Assembly (NCBI RefSeq): GCF_001679325.1
Contig: NZ_LZMX01000012.1
From: Haemophilus_D parainfluenzae_AD
Lineage (GTDB): Bacteria; Pseudomonadota; Gammaproteobacteria; Enterobacterales; Pasteurellaceae
Reading direction: 5' to 3' (one strand)
DNA: 64,000 nucleotides
This document shows positions 43,085 through 52,437 of the stretch, piece after piece (position 1 is the first letter of the stretch; every line of letters starts with the position of its first letter). The position numbers and the translations under genes are program-made. The notes beneath the pieces were generated by a model. The model saw nothing but the letters and a program-made list of their open reading frames with translations, was not told the origin of the DNA and did not search any database.

Positions 43085-43632
43085 ATGTACAACAAATTGC
43101 CACCCGTTTAATGCAAGACGAAGTCGTTGCCTATCCTACTGAGGCGGTATTCGGTTTGGGCTGTAATCCACTAAGTGAAAGTGCGGTCAGAAAATTGCTT
43201 GATTTAAAACAACGTCCGATTGAAAAAGGCCTTATTTTAGTCGCGCCGAGCTTGCATTTTTTGCAGCCTTTTGTTGATTTTTCCCATTTGTCTGACGAAC
43301 AGCTTGCACGCTTACAGGCACAATATGAACATCCAATCACCTGGGTGGTGCCGGCAAAGGCAGAAGTCCCACATTTTCTGACGGGGCAATTTAATAGCAT
43401 TGCGGTGCGTTTATGTACTCATCCTGCCGTCAAAGCCTTATGCGAAAAAACAGGCTTTGCCCTCACCTCGACCAGTGCGAATTTAACTGGTTTATCACCT
43501 TGCCGCAACGCAGATGCTGTGCGTTCCCAATTTGGGGCAGATTTTCCCGTGCTTGATGAAGCAGTCGGCCAAGCACAAAATCCATCGGAAATTCGCGATT
43601 TGCTCACAAACCAACTATTCAGACAAGGATAA
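43081..43632 (+). CDS. tsaC: TsaC, threonylcarbamoyl-AMP synthase
   Basis: TsaC makes threonylcarbamoyl-AMP from Thr, bicarbonate and ATP for the t6A37 modification of ANN-decoding tRNAs. The 183-residue length marks the short TsaC form, lacking the extra Sua5 domain. Motifs include VVAYPTEAVFGLGCNPLSE, LLDLKQRPIEKGLILVAPS and TSTSANLTGLSPCRN. It overlaps the upstream gene by four bases and precedes aroE by three, so it is in the middle of a polycistronic run. Confidence 0.93.
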   Translation: MNVQQIATRLMQDEVVAYPTEAVFGLGCNPLSESAVRKLLDLKQRPIEKGLILVAPSLHFLQPFVDFSHLSDEQLARLQAQYEHPITWVVPAKAEVPHFLTGQFNSIAVRLCTHPAVKALCEKTGFALTSTSANLTGLSPCRNADAVRSQFGADFPVLDEAVGQAQNPSEIRDLLTNQLFRQG

Positions 43633-43635
43633 GAT

Positions 43636-44454
43636 ATGCAGCACTATGCCGTTTGGGGCAATCCGATTGCCCAAAGTAAATCCCCGTTGATTCATCGCTT
43701 ATTTGCCAAGCTAACCCAGCAAACGATGGAATATGTTGCCAAATTAGGTGATCTTGAGGATTTTGAGCAGCAATTGCAGGCCTTTTTTTCTGAAGGAGCA
43801 CAAGGTTGCAATATCACTGCACCATTTAAAGAACGCGCCTATGCGCTCGCTGACGAACATAGCGAACGGGCGAAACTGGCAGAAGCCTGTAATACACTAA
43901 AAAAATTATCTAACGGCAAACTTTATGCGGACAATACCGATGGCATTGGTTTAGTGACAGATTTACAACGCTTAGGTTGGATTCAGCCACAACAACGCAT
44001 TTTAATTTTAGGTGCTGGCGGAGCAACCAAAGGAGTATTACTGCCTTTATTGGAAGCACAGCAGCAGATTGTCTTGGCTAACCGCACCCTAGAAAAAGCA
44101 CAACAACTGGCAGATAAGTTCAAGCCTTACGGCACAATTGAAGCTGTCGCGATGGGTGCGATTCCCGCGCAAACCTACGATTTAGTGATCAATGCAACTT
44201 CGGCTGGATTAAGCGGACATACCGCCGCTGTTGATGCCTCAATCTTATCAGAGGTCCACGCCTGTTATGACATGCAATATGCCAAAGGCAGCGATACGCC
44301 TTTTATTGCCTACTGTAAATCCTTAGGTCTGAATAATGTCAGCGATGGTTTTGGTATGTTGGTGGCGCAAGCCGCCCATTCATTTTGTTTATGGCGTGGG
44401 GTAATGCCCGATTTTGTCGCAATCTATGAACAACTCAAAAAGGATATGGCATGA
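43636..44454 (+). CDS. aroE: Shikimate dehydrogenase
   Basis: AroE reduces 3-dehydroshikimate with NADPH in aromatic amino acid synthesis. The 272-residue enzyme shows YAVWGNPIAQSKSPLIH, the catalytic Lys in NITAPFKERAY (about residue 65), the Asp in NTDGIGLVTDL (about residue 102), and the GAGGATKGVLLPLL Rossmann loop. Spaced three bases after tsaC and overlapping tag by four. Confidence 0.95.
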   Translation: MQHYAVWGNPIAQSKSPLIHRLFAKLTQQTMEYVAKLGDLEDFEQQLQAFFSEGAQGCNITAPFKERAYALADEHSERAKLAEACNTLKKLSNGKLYADNTDGIGLVTDLQRLGWIQPQQRILILGAGGATKGVLLPLLEAQQQIVLANRTLEKAQQLADKFKPYGTIEAVAMGAIPAQTYDLVINATSAGLSGHTAAVDASILSEVHACYDMQYAKGSDTPFIAYCKSLGLNNVSDGFGMLVAQAAHSFCLWRGVMPDFVAIYEQLKKDMA

Positions 44455-45002
44455 GTACAAGATGCCCTTGGGTGGGTGAACTTCCAATTTATATCGACTA
44501 CCATGACAAGGAATGGGGCAAGCCACAATTTGATAGCCAAAAGCTATTTGAAAAAATTTGTTTAGAAGGGCAACAAGCGGGGCTTTCCTGGATCACCGTA
44601 TTGAAAAAACGCGAAGCCTATCGAGCAGCCTTCCATCAATTTGACCCAGCCAAAATCGAGCAAATGACCGAACAGGATATTGATCGTTGCATGGAAAATA
44701 CCGGGCTTATTCGCCATCGGGCAAAACTGGAAGCCATTGTGAAAAATGCCAAAGCCTATCTAGCCATGGAAAAGTGCGGTGAAAATTTCAGTGATTTTGT
44801 GTGGTCGTTTGTGAATCATCAACCGATTATTAATGATGTCCCCGATATTTCTGTGGTGCCCGCTAGAACTGAAATCTCAAAAGCAATGTCAAAAGCGTTG
44901 AAGAAACGTGGTTTTGTCTTTGTTGGGGAAACGACGTGTTATGCTTTTATGCAATCTATGGGGTTAGTCAACGACCATATAAATGGCTGTTGTTGTAAGT
45001 GA
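44451..45002 (+). CDS. tag: 3-methyladenine DNA glycosylase I (constitutive)
   Basis: Tag removes 3-methyladenine from alkylated DNA. The 183-residue protein binds zinc through Cys5, His18 and the C-terminal His and Cys in VNDHINGCCCK. The helix-hairpin-helix region and the catalytic pocket Glu lie in EGQQAGLSWITVLKKREAYR. It overlaps aroE by four bases. The unusually repetitive CCC in the tail is at the normal zinc site. Confidence 0.94.
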   Translation: MSTRCPWVGELPIYIDYHDKEWGKPQFDSQKLFEKICLEGQQAGLSWITVLKKREAYRAAFHQFDPAKIEQMTEQDIDRCMENTGLIRHRAKLEAIVKNAKAYLAMEKCGENFSDFVWSFVNHQPIINDVPDISVVPARTEISKAMSKALKKRGFVFVGETTCYAFMQSMGLVNDHINGCCCK

Positions 45003-45010
45003 TATTCCAG

Positions 45011-45016
45011 TATAAT
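45011..45016 (+). promoter_or_regulatory. Candidate -10 element of lptD
   Basis: TATAAT at 45011-45016 is a perfect -10 hexamer 33 bases before the lptD ATG. No convincing -35 lies 16-18 bases upstream, because that stretch is the end of tag. Confidence 0.4.
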
Positions 45017-45048
45017 CCCGTCTAATTTCATCTGAATAAGAACTGATT

Positions 45049-47391
45049 ATGAATAAAAAATATACCTTAATTTCAATCTCGATTCTGACCGCGCTTTATA
45101 GTCAACAAAGTTTGGCAGATCTGCATGCTCAATGCTTACTCGGTGTGCCTCACTTTACTGGCGAGGTCGTGAAAGGAGACGTTAATAATTTGCCAGTTTA
45201 TATTGAAGCAGATAAAGCAGAGATTAATCAGCCCACTCAGGCGATTTATCAAGGTAATGTGGATTTGAAACAAGGAAACCGCCATTTAGTCGGGAATTCA
45301 GTTGAAGTCAAACAAACAGGAGAGGGCAATCAAGCTCAACGTTGGGCTTATTTACGTGGTGGATTTGATTATAAAGATAATCAAATCAATCTATTAGGTA
45401 ATGATGCGAGTTTTAATTTAGATAGTAAAAACGGTAATGTAACCGATGCAGACTACCAACTTGTAGGACGTCAAGGTCGTGGTAAAGCGCAAGAAATCGA
45501 GTTAGGCGATAATTACCGTTTAATGAAAAATGCGACATTTACCTCTTGTTTACCCGACGATAATGCGTGGGCGGTAGATGCTTCCGAGATTCGTCAGCAC
45601 ATCAAAGAAGAATATGCCGAATTTTGGCATGCACGTTTTAAAGTATTAGGTGTGCCGGTATTCTATACCCCTTATCTACAATTACCAATTGGTGATCGCC
45701 GCCGTTCAGGTTTATTAATGCCAACTGTTGGTCATTCTAGCCGTGATGGTTATTGGTATAAACAGCCGGTTTATTGGAACATTGCACCAAATTATGATGC
45801 CACATTTGCACCAAAATATATGTCTCGTCGTGGTTGGCAATTAAATGGTGAATTCCGTTATTTAACACCGGTTGGTGAAGGTAAACTGGCGGGCGAATAT
45901 TTAGGACGTGATCGTTATGATGAATACACTAGTGATAGCCGTAAGCGTCATTTATTATATTGGAAACATCATTCTTCTTTTCTTGAAAACTGGCGTTTAA
46001 ATATCGATTACACAAAAGTGAGCGATAAGCGTTATTTTACCGATTTTGATTCTGATTACGGTAGCAGTACTGATGGTTACGCGAACCAATATGCTCGTAT
46101 TGCTTACTACAAACCAAATTACAACTTTGCAATTTCAGCGCGTCAATTCCAAATTTTTGATGAAGTTTCTGTGGGACCTTACCGTGCAATGCCACAAATT
46201 GACTTCAATTATTACAAAAATGATTTGGCGAATGGTTGGGTAGATTTCAAGTTATTCTCGCAAGCAGTACGTTTTGATAATGATAGTACATTGATGCCGA
46301 CAGCATGGCGTTTTCATGTTGAGCCAAGTTTAGCGACAGCGATGTCAAATAAATATGGTAGCTTGAATATTGAGACTAAACTTTACGCGACCCATTATAA
46401 CCAGAAAAAAGGCTCTTCTTCTTCGGCGGAAGACGTACAAAAATCAGTAAATCGTGTATTACCGCAATTAAAAGTAGATTTGCAAACGGTTTTAGCGAGC
46501 AGCAAAACCTTATTTGATGGCTATACACAAACGCTTGAACCTCATGTTCAATATTTGTATCGACCATACAAAGACCAAAGTAATATCGGTTCAAAACGTG
46601 TAAATAATTACCTTGGTTTTGGTTATGATTCTGCGCTAGTTCAACAAGATTATTATTCTTTGTTCAGAGATCGTCGTTATAGTGGTTTAGACCGTATTTC
46701 ATCTGCAAACCAAGTGACAGTTGGGGGTACAACCCGTTTTTATGATAAAAATGCCGATGAGCGTTTTAACTTCTCAGCAGGACAGATTTATTATTTAACC
46801 GCCTCCAGAATTGATGATAACCCGAGTAATCGTACACCAAAATCCTCTTCTTCTTGGGCGTTGGAGTCTAACTGGAAAATTAGCGATAAATGGAATTGGC
46901 GTGGTAGCTACCAATATGATACGTTGCTAGATAAAGCCTCATTGGCGAATAGCAGTTTAGAATTTAATCCGATGAAGAATAATCTGATTCAATTAAATTA
47001 TCGTTATGCAAGTAAAGAGTATATTAACCAAAATTTAGGCGCTTCAGCAAACCGTTATCAACAAGACATTAAACAGGTCGGTATAGTAGCTGCATGGGAA
47101 GTATCAGATAACTGGGCAGTTGTTGGAAAATACTATCAAGATATTGCGTTGAAAAAGCCAGTTGAGCAATATGTGGGTGTGCAATATAACTCGTGCTGTT
47201 GGTCTGTTGGTGTAGGGGCAAGACGTTATGTAACGAGTCGACAAAATCAACGTGATGATCAAGTGGTTTATGACAACAGCATTGGTGTTACCTTTGAATT
47301 ACGTGGCTTAGGTGAAAATGATCACCAAAGCGGCATTGAAGAAATGTTGAAAAAAGGTAAACTTCCTTATATTCAGGCATTTAGCTTATAG
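45049..47391 (+). CDS. lptD: LptD, outer-membrane LPS assembly protein
   Basis: LptD, with LptE, inserts lipopolysaccharide into the outer leaflet of the outer membrane. The 780-residue protein has a signal peptide ending SLA (residue 23), an N-terminal periplasmic LptA-like jellyroll (about 40-180), and a long beta-barrel ending in phenylalanine-containing FSL. The four cysteines needed for the activating disulfide switch are all present: C29, C167 and the adjacent pair C716-C717. The barrel start shows VPVFYTPYLQLPIGDRRRSG. The signal region includes ILTALY, encoded by a variant uptake signal. Confidence 0.96.
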   Translation: MNKKYTLISISILTALYSQQSLADLHAQCLLGVPHFTGEVVKGDVNNLPVYIEADKAEINQPTQAIYQGNVDLKQGNRHLVGNSVEVKQTGEGNQAQRWAYLRGGFDYKDNQINLLGNDASFNLDSKNGNVTDADYQLVGRQGRGKAQEIELGDNYRLMKNATFTSCLPDDNAWAVDASEIRQHIKEEYAEFWHARFKVLGVPVFYTPYLQLPIGDRRRSGLLMPTVGHSSRDGYWYKQPVYWNIAPNYDATFAPKYMSRRGWQLNGEFRYLTPVGEGKLAGEYLGRDRYDEYTSDSRKRHLLYWKHHSSFLENWRLNIDYTKVSDKRYFTDFDSDYGSSTDGYANQYARIAYYKPNYNFAISARQFQIFDEVSVGPYRAMPQIDFNYYKNDLANGWVDFKLFSQAVRFDNDSTLMPTAWRFHVEPSLATAMSNKYGSLNIETKLYATHYNQKKGSSSSAEDVQKSVNRVLPQLKVDLQTVLASSKTLFDGYTQTLEPHVQYLYRPYKDQSNIGSKRVNNYLGFGYDSALVQQDYYSLFRDRRYSGLDRISSANQVTVGGTTRFYDKNADERFNFSAGQIYYLTASRIDDNPSNRTPKSSSSWALESNWKISDKWNWRGSYQYDTLLDKASLANSSLEFNPMKNNLIQLNYRYASKEYINQNLGASANRYQQDIKQVGIVAAWEVSDNWAVVGKYYQDIALKKPVEQYVGVQYNSCCWSVGVGARRYVTSRQNQRDDQVVYDNSIGVTFELRGLGENDHQSGIEEMLKKGKLPYIQAFSL

Positions 47392-47429
47392 TGAAATGAA
47401 AAAGGCTACAGAAAGGTAGTTTTGTTTAG

Positions 47430-47476
47430 AAGTGCGGTTAAAAAAGACGACGATTTTTGACCGCACTTTGCTTATT
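47430..47476. terminator. Terminator between lptD and xerC
   Basis: AAGTGCGGT (47430-47438) and ACCGCACTT (47460-47468), extended by A5/T5 pairing inside, form a long stem with an 8-base loop. It sits between the convergent genes; T runs are present on the plus side. Confidence 0.8.
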
Positions 47477-48359
47477 TTTTTCGTTTTGCTCGAGGATGGG
47501 CTTGGTCATAGACTTCTGCAAGATGTTGGAAATTTAAATGCGTATAAATTTGCGTAGTGGATAAATTGCTGTGCCCTAAAAGCTCTTGAACGGCCCGCAA
47601 ATCTGAACTCGCTTCCAGCATATGCGTTGCAAAAGAGTGACGCAGTTTGTGTGGGTTGAGATGGCTGTTTAATCCTTGGCGAATGCCCCAGGTTTCCATT
47701 CGTTTTTGAATAGAACGATGAGTGAGACGATTTCCCTGCTGGCTCACAAAAAGGGCGTCATCTTTAGGATTAAATAAAGGGCGTACTTTCAACCATTGCT
47801 GAATTGCATGAGAAGCATAACGTCCAAAAGGCACAATACGTTCTTTGTTTCCTTTACCAATCACTCTCACTTCACGTACACGTGTGTTAATGCTATTGAG
47901 GTTTAAGCCTTGCAATTCAGATAAGCGAAGCCCTGAACTATACATTAATTCCATCATGGCACGATCGCGCAAATCAATGGGATCTTTGCTGTCATTTGAA
48001 AGCAATTTTTGGACCTGTTCAGCATCAATATTTTTCGGTAAATGCTTGCCTTGTTTCGGCGCAGAGATGCCTGTTGCCGGATTCACTTTCATTTGCCCTT
48101 GTTGCACAAGATAGCTGAAAAACTGACGCAGAGCAGATAAGCGTAATGCCAAGCTCTTTTCTTTTAAACCGTGCTTTCGACTTTCCGCCAAAATAAGACG
48201 AACCACACTTGGATTCACTTGCTGCCAGTGCTGAATACCTTTTTCAGACAAAATCGCTAAAATCGCATTCAGTTGATGTTGATAATTGGTGAGAGTATGT
48301 GGGCTTACTTGGCGTTCAATTCTCAAGTAATCCCAATATTGATTGAGGAGCGTATGCAT
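47472..48359 (-). CDS. xerC: XerC site-specific tyrosine recombinase
   Basis: XerC acts with XerD at the chromosomal dif site to resolve chromosome dimers. The 295-residue protein has an N-terminal SAM-like core-binding domain (WDYLRIERQVSPHTLTNYQHQL) and the catalytic domain with Arg in SSGLRLSELQGL, Lys in GKGNKERIVPF, HKLRHSFATHML, LGHSNLSTTQIYTH, and the nucleophile Tyr in that last motif. The gene overlaps the GNAT gene upstream by one base. Not a phage integrase: there is no att repeat or phage gene nearby. Confidence 0.95.
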   Translation of the reverse strand: MHTLLNQYWDYLRIERQVSPHTLTNYQHQLNAILAILSEKGIQHWQQVNPSVVRLILAESRKHGLKEKSLALRLSALRQFFSYLVQQGQMKVNPATGISAPKQGKHLPKNIDAEQVQKLLSNDSKDPIDLRDRAMMELMYSSGLRLSELQGLNLNSINTRVREVRVIGKGNKERIVPFGRYASHAIQQWLKVRPLFNPKDDALFVSQQGNRLTHRSIQKRMETWGIRQGLNSHLNPHKLRHSFATHMLEASSDLRAVQELLGHSNLSTTQIYTHLNFQHLAEVYDQAHPRAKRKK

Positions 48360-48793
48360 TAGAGAGTTAATTCAAACAAACTTTTTTTCGTGTTTAGCTT
48401 AAATCCTTCGCGTTCTAAGATATTCTGTTGAGTTTGGCTTAATTCCGCTACTAAACGGTTGGATTGTGTATAACGGACAAACTCTTTAGCTTTAGAAATA
48501 AGGGCTGCATAAATCTCGGTTTGATGTTTATCTTCTTTGACAAAAATATCAGTTAATTGCCAATAGCGTTGTAGTTGTAAAGAAGATAAGCGAGGGTAAA
48601 GTTGAACAAAACCAACCGCCTGTGCGTTTTCGTTTACAGCAACAAAAAACATGCTTTCATTAAAACGTATACGATTCGTAAGAAAGGTTAAAGTGCGGTC
48701 AGGATTTTCACTCATTCCGTTGGCAAGTCGATAGGCTTCAAAGAGTGGAGCAAGCACTTCTATATTCCATTGTTCGGCTTTGAAAATTTTCAT
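48359..48793 (-). CDS. GNAT-family N-acetyltransferase
   Basis: The 144-residue acetyltransferase of the GCN5-related fold probably uses acetyl-CoA. The AVNENAQAVGFVQLYPRLSSLQLQRYWQLTDIFV stretch gives the beta4-beta5 acetyl-CoA core, and DKHQTEIYAALISKAKEF its pyrophosphate-binding loop in a degenerate form. Substrate unknown. It is paired with xerC by a one-base overlap. The same neighbourhood (GNAT, xerC, tpiA) is recalled from H. influenzae. Confidence 0.82.
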   Translation of the reverse strand: MKIFKAEQWNIEVLAPLFEAYRLANGMSENPDRTLTFLTNRIRFNESMFFVAVNENAQAVGFVQLYPRLSSLQLQRYWQLTDIFVKEDKHQTEIYAALISKAKEFVRYTQSNRLVAELSQTQQNILEREGFKLNTKKSLFELTL

Positions 48794-48945
48794 TGTTACC
48801 AGACCTATTTTCCGTTTATTTATAAAATTGGTTATTTTTTATCGGTTCCGTACAGTAGATTGTAGCTTTTTAGCACAAAATAATCATCATTTCCCCAAAA
48901 AAATTTTCAAAATGTGATTTTGCACAAAGAAATCTGCCTAAAGTT

Positions 48946-48954
48946 TGGTATAGT
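48946..48954 (+). promoter_or_regulatory. Extended -10 promoter of tpiA
   Basis: TGG followed by TATAGT (48949-48954) gives an extended -10 about 40 bases before the tpiA ATG. GGAGA is a well spaced ribosome site. No other signal was identified in the 199-base gap. Confidence 0.45.
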
Positions 48955-48992
48955 AAACACACTTTTTATTTATTCAATATGGAGAAACAAAA

Positions 48993-49784
48993 ATGGCACG
49001 TCGTCCTTTAGTAATGGGTAACTGGAAATTAAACGGTTCCAAAGCGTTCACCAAGGAATTAATCGAAGGATTAAAAGCAGAATTACATGATGTAACAGGT
49101 TGTGATGTGGCTATTGCCCCACCCGTTATGTATTTAGGTACGGCTGAAGCGGCACTATCTGGTTGTGGTTGCAGCTGTGGCGGTAAAAGTGTGATTCAGT
49201 TAGGTGCACAAAACGTAGATATCAATGTGAAAGGTGCATTTACTGGTGATATTTCTAGCGAAATGTTAAAAGATTTTGGTGCAAAATACATCATTATCGG
49301 TCACTCTGAGCGTCGTACTTACCACAAAGAAAGCGATGAATTCGTAGCGAAAAAATTTGGTGCATTAAAAGAAGCTGGTTTAGTGCCGGTATTATGTATT
49401 GGTGAAACTGAGGCTGAAAACGAAGCTGGCAAAACGGAAGAAGTATGCGCGCGTCAAATTGATGCAGTCATCAATGCATTAGGTGTAGAAGCATTTAATG
49501 GTGCCGTGATTGCTTACGAACCAATTTGGGCAATCGGTACGGGTAAATCAGCAACTCCAGCACAAGCTCAAGCTGTTCACGCATTTATCCGTGGTCACAT
49601 CGCAGCAAAATCACAAGCTGTAGCAGATCAAGTGATCATTCAATACGGTGGTTCAGTAAATGATTCTAACGCAGCAGAATTATTCACTCAACCGGATATC
49701 GATGGTGCATTAGTAGGCGGTGCTTCACTTAAAGCGCCTGCGTTTGCGGTAATCGTAAAAGCCGCGGCAGCAGCGAAAAATTAA
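48993..49784 (+). CDS. tpiA: Triosephosphate isomerase
   Basis: TpiA interconverts dihydroxyacetone phosphate and glyceraldehyde 3-phosphate. The 263-residue enzyme shows MGNWKLNGSK with the catalytic Lys, IIGHSERRTYH with the electrophilic His, and VIAYEPIWAIGTGKSATPAQA with the catalytic Glu and flexible loop 6. An insertion rich in Cys and Gly (SGCGCSCGGKS, about 53-63) is unusual for the family; it has the H. influenzae-type length. Monocistronic, ended by an uptake-signal hairpin. Confidence 0.96.
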   Translation: MARRPLVMGNWKLNGSKAFTKELIEGLKAELHDVTGCDVAIAPPVMYLGTAEAALSGCGCSCGGKSVIQLGAQNVDINVKGAFTGDISSEMLKDFGAKYIIIGHSERRTYHKESDEFVAKKFGALKEAGLVPVLCIGETEAENEAGKTEEVCARQIDAVINALGVEAFNGAVIAYEPIWAIGTGKSATPAQAQAVHAFIRGHIAAKSQAVADQVIIQYGGSVNDSNAAELFTQPDIDGALVGGASLKAPAFAVIVKAAAAAKN

Positions 49785-49808
49785 TTTTTTTTGCTTTAAA
49801 GAAATAAA

Positions 49809-49842
49809 AAAAAGAGCGGTTAATTTTGACCGCACTTTTTGT
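49809..49842 (+). terminator. Terminator of tpiA
   Basis: AAAAAGAGCGGT and ACCGCACTTTTT form a long stem with one A-A mismatch. One arm is an exact uptake core, the other (AAGAGCGGT) differs at a single base. It also lies just beyond the convergent glycosyltransferase gene. Confidence 0.8.
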
Positions 49843-49848
49843 TTTTGA

Positions 49849-50607
49849 TTAATGCTGATTACGTTCCCACAAATCAGCATACTTCACAAAGGTGGAATGA
49901 GCGGAAAGTACTGCAAGCAGGAAACCTTGTTTTCCATCTAAGAAACCGGCTTTTAAAATGTACATTTTGACAAAGCAACCAATAGCATGACTGACACCTT
50001 GCCACAATGTCGCTTTTTTCCCTTTGGCTTGGCGTTGGTCAGCCCAAGCTTTGGCGTAGCCTGCAGATTTCACCAAATAGTGATGAATGCTTTTATAGGT
50101 GAAATGCTCCAGATCGCCAGTTAATTTCTGTACTTTTGTATTTTCAGGATAAACCACTTTTTCATGTACTAGTGAATCATTGTACCCGGCGTAGTTTGTG
50201 CGATATAAACGCACCACATAATCTGGATACCAACCTGAATGGCGAATTTCGCGCCCAAACACTTCACTCACACGAGGAATATCATAAACGGTATTTGGCG
50301 TATCTTGTTGAACTGCTTGTTGAATGGATTCTCGAAGTTTTGGTGTGACGCGTTCATCGGCATCTAGCCACAAAACATAATCACTAGTGACATATTGCTG
50401 TGCACGTTGGCGTTGTTTGCCAAAACCCGGCCAATCAGGATGTGAATAAAATTTTGCACCATATTGTTCAGCGATTTCTTGGGTGTTATCAGTACTGCCT
50501 GAATCAACAATAATGATTTCATCTACCCAATCTTTTACCGTATCGAGGCATTGAGCGAGATCTGCCGCTTCATTTTTGACAATCATGGCAACGCTAATTG
50601 TTGGCAT
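49849..50607 (-). CDS. lgtF: LPS inner-core glycosyltransferase, WaaE/LgtF (KdtX) type
   Basis: This 252-residue GT2-family enzyme has a GT-A fold: TISVAMIVKNEAADLAQCLDTV at the N-terminus, the IIIVDSGSTDNT nucleotide-binding motif, and the metal-binding DxD in LWLDADERV. H. influenzae LgtF, encoded at the same position next to waaA, adds beta-glucose to heptose I; that function is inferred here. The C-terminal ILKAGFLDGKQGFLLAVLSAHSTF segment is membrane-associated. It is divergent from waaA. Confidence 0.88.
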   Translation of the reverse strand: MPTISVAMIVKNEAADLAQCLDTVKDWVDEIIIVDSGSTDNTQEIAEQYGAKFYSHPDWPGFGKQRQRAQQYVTSDYVLWLDADERVTPKLRESIQQAVQQDTPNTVYDIPRVSEVFGREIRHSGWYPDYVVRLYRTNYAGYNDSLVHEKVVYPENTKVQKLTGDLEHFTYKSIHHYLVKSAGYAKAWADQRQAKGKKATLWQGVSHAIGCFVKMYILKAGFLDGKQGFLLAVLSAHSTFVKYADLWERNQH

Positions 50608-50668
50608 ATTTTGATCCTTTTTTTGCTATACTAGCCGAAATTTTTGTAAGTATAACTGAATTTATTTT

Positions 50669-51964
50669 ATGTGGCGTTTTTTTTATACCTACCTGATGTA
50701 TCTGATTCAGCCTTTTGTGCTGTTCTTCATGCTACTAAGAAGTATCAAGGCACCAAATTATCGCAAGCGTTTAGGCGAGCGATATGGCATTTATGTGAAT
50801 CTTGCTAAGCCCGTGCAAGATGGGATCGTCATTCATGCAGCATCAGTCGGTGAAGTCATTGCTGCTACACCGTTAGTAAAACGCATTCAGAAAGATTATC
50901 CTCACTTACCGATCACGTTTACAACGGTCACGCCAACAGGCTCTGAACGCGTAAAAGCTGCGTTCGGGGACAGTGCGATGCATTGTTATTTGCCTTACGA
51001 TTTACCTTGTGTCATCAATCGTTTTCTTGATTTTATTCAACCTAAAGTATTCATCGTGATTGAAACGGAGCTTTGGCCGAATTTGATTGATTGTTTGGCA
51101 CATCGACATATTCCTTTCATTGTCGCCAATGCTCGCCTTTCTGCACGTTCAGCCAGACGTTATGGCAAAGTCAAACAACATCTACAACGAATGTTTTCTC
51201 AAATCAGCTTGATTGCACCGCAAGATAGTATTAGCGGAAAGCGTTATTTAGAGTTAGGTTATGAGAAAGATCGCCTGCAATTAACCGGCAACATTAAATA
51301 TGATCTTGTGGTCAGTGATGAATTACTCAAAGACATTGCAACACTTCATGAGAGCTGGGCGAAAGATCGTCAGATTTGGATTGCTGCGAGTACCCATGAA
51401 GGGGAAGAAGAACTTATTTTACAAGCGCATCATTTGTTATTAAAAAAACATCCAAATTTGCTGTTATTGCTGGTACCTCGTCATCCTGAACGTTTTAAGC
51501 CTGTGGCAGATTTAATTGAAAAAGCCAACTTTAACTTTATTCGTCGTTCAACGGGGGAGATTCCTTCAGAAAATACCCAAGTTATTCTGGGTGATACTAT
51601 GGGCGAGTTGATGTTGATGTATGGCATTTCAGATATTGCGTTTGTAGGCGGAAGTTTAGTTAAACATGGCGGGCATAATCCTCTTGAGCCTTTAGCGTTT
51701 AAATTACCCGTTGTGAGCGGAAAGTATACTTTCAATTTTCCTGAAGTCTTTACTTCGCTTTTAGAGGTACAAGGTGTGTTGCAAATCAACTCCACAGAGA
51801 AAGCGTTGGCAGAGATTATTGATAAGTTATTGAATTCAAAAGAAGCACGTCAGCGTTTAGGCCATGCAGGCTATGAGGTGTTAATTGAAAATCGTGGCGC
51901 ATTACAGCGACTTTTAGATTTGCTTCATCCTTATTTAACTAATATTTCGGAGAACCATAAATGA
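50669..51964 (+). CDS. waaA: Kdo transferase WaaA (KdtA)
   Basis: WaaA adds Kdo from CMP-Kdo to the lipid A precursor; the H. influenzae enzyme adds a single residue. The 431-residue GT30 protein has an N-terminal membrane-anchor helix (YLMYLIQPFVLFFMLL), VIHAASVGEVIAATPLV, the conserved Glu/Pro segment in VIETELWPNLI, and the CMP-Kdo-binding C-terminal part with GGSLVKHGGHNPLEP. It overlaps coaD by four bases. Confidence 0.94.
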   Translation: MWRFFYTYLMYLIQPFVLFFMLLRSIKAPNYRKRLGERYGIYVNLAKPVQDGIVIHAASVGEVIAATPLVKRIQKDYPHLPITFTTVTPTGSERVKAAFGDSAMHCYLPYDLPCVINRFLDFIQPKVFIVIETELWPNLIDCLAHRHIPFIVANARLSARSARRYGKVKQHLQRMFSQISLIAPQDSISGKRYLELGYEKDRLQLTGNIKYDLVVSDELLKDIATLHESWAKDRQIWIAASTHEGEEELILQAHHLLLKKHPNLLLLLVPRHPERFKPVADLIEKANFNFIRRSTGEIPSENTQVILGDTMGELMLMYGISDIAFVGGSLVKHGGHNPLEPLAFKLPVVSGKYTFNFPEVFTSLLEVQGVLQINSTEKALAEIIDKLLNSKEARQRLGHAGYEVLIENRGALQRLLDLLHPYLTNISENHK

Positions 51965-52437
51965 CAAGCGTAATTTACCCTGGCACGTTTGACCCGATTA
52001 CCAATGGGCATTTAGATATTATTGCGCGAAGTGCGGTCATTTTCCCGAAAGTTTTTGTCGCGGTGGCGAATAGCCCGAGCAAAAAGCCATTGTTCTCATT
52101 GGAGGAACGCATCGAGCTGGTTCGCCAAGCTGTCGCTCATTTGCCCAATGTGGAAGTATTTGGATTCTCTGATTTACTGGCGAATGAAATTAAAGCCAAA
52201 AAAATCACTGCGATTATTCGTGGTGTGCGTACAACGACGGATTTCGAATATGAATTACAACTGGCTGCATTAAACCGTTTATTAACCGATGGTGTGGATA
52301 GTTTGTTCTTCCCGCCAACAGAAAAATGGGCGTTTGTGTCTTCCACGATTGTACGAGAAATTTATTTACATCATGGCGATGTGAAAGAACTGGTGCCGGA
52401 AGCCGTCTATTTAGCCTTAAAAGCACGTTGTGAATGA
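51961..52437 (+). CDS. coaD: Phosphopantetheine adenylyltransferase
   Basis: CoaD transfers AMP from ATP to 4'-phosphopantetheine in CoA synthesis. The 158-residue nucleotidyltransferase-fold protein shows YPGTFDPITNGHLDIIARS with the T/HxGH motif, RGVRTTTDFEYELQLA, and the ISSTxxR-type motif as SSTIVREI. It is translationally coupled to waaA upstream and to a small lipoprotein gene downstream. An uptake signal lies near 52028. Confidence 0.95.
   Translation: MTSVIYPGTFDPITNGHLDIIARSAVIFPKVFVAVANSPSKKPLFSLEERIELVRQAVAHLPNVEVFGFSDLLANEIKAKKITAIIRGVRTTTDFEYELQLAALNRLLTDGVDSLFFPPTEKWAFVSSTIVREIYLHHGDVKELVPEAVYLALKARCE

Noticed and set aside
47472..48359. Tyrosine recombinase as a sign of an integrated element
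   Set aside because: The protein is the chromosomal XerC type in its usual neighbourhood, with no att repeats or mobile genes nearby.
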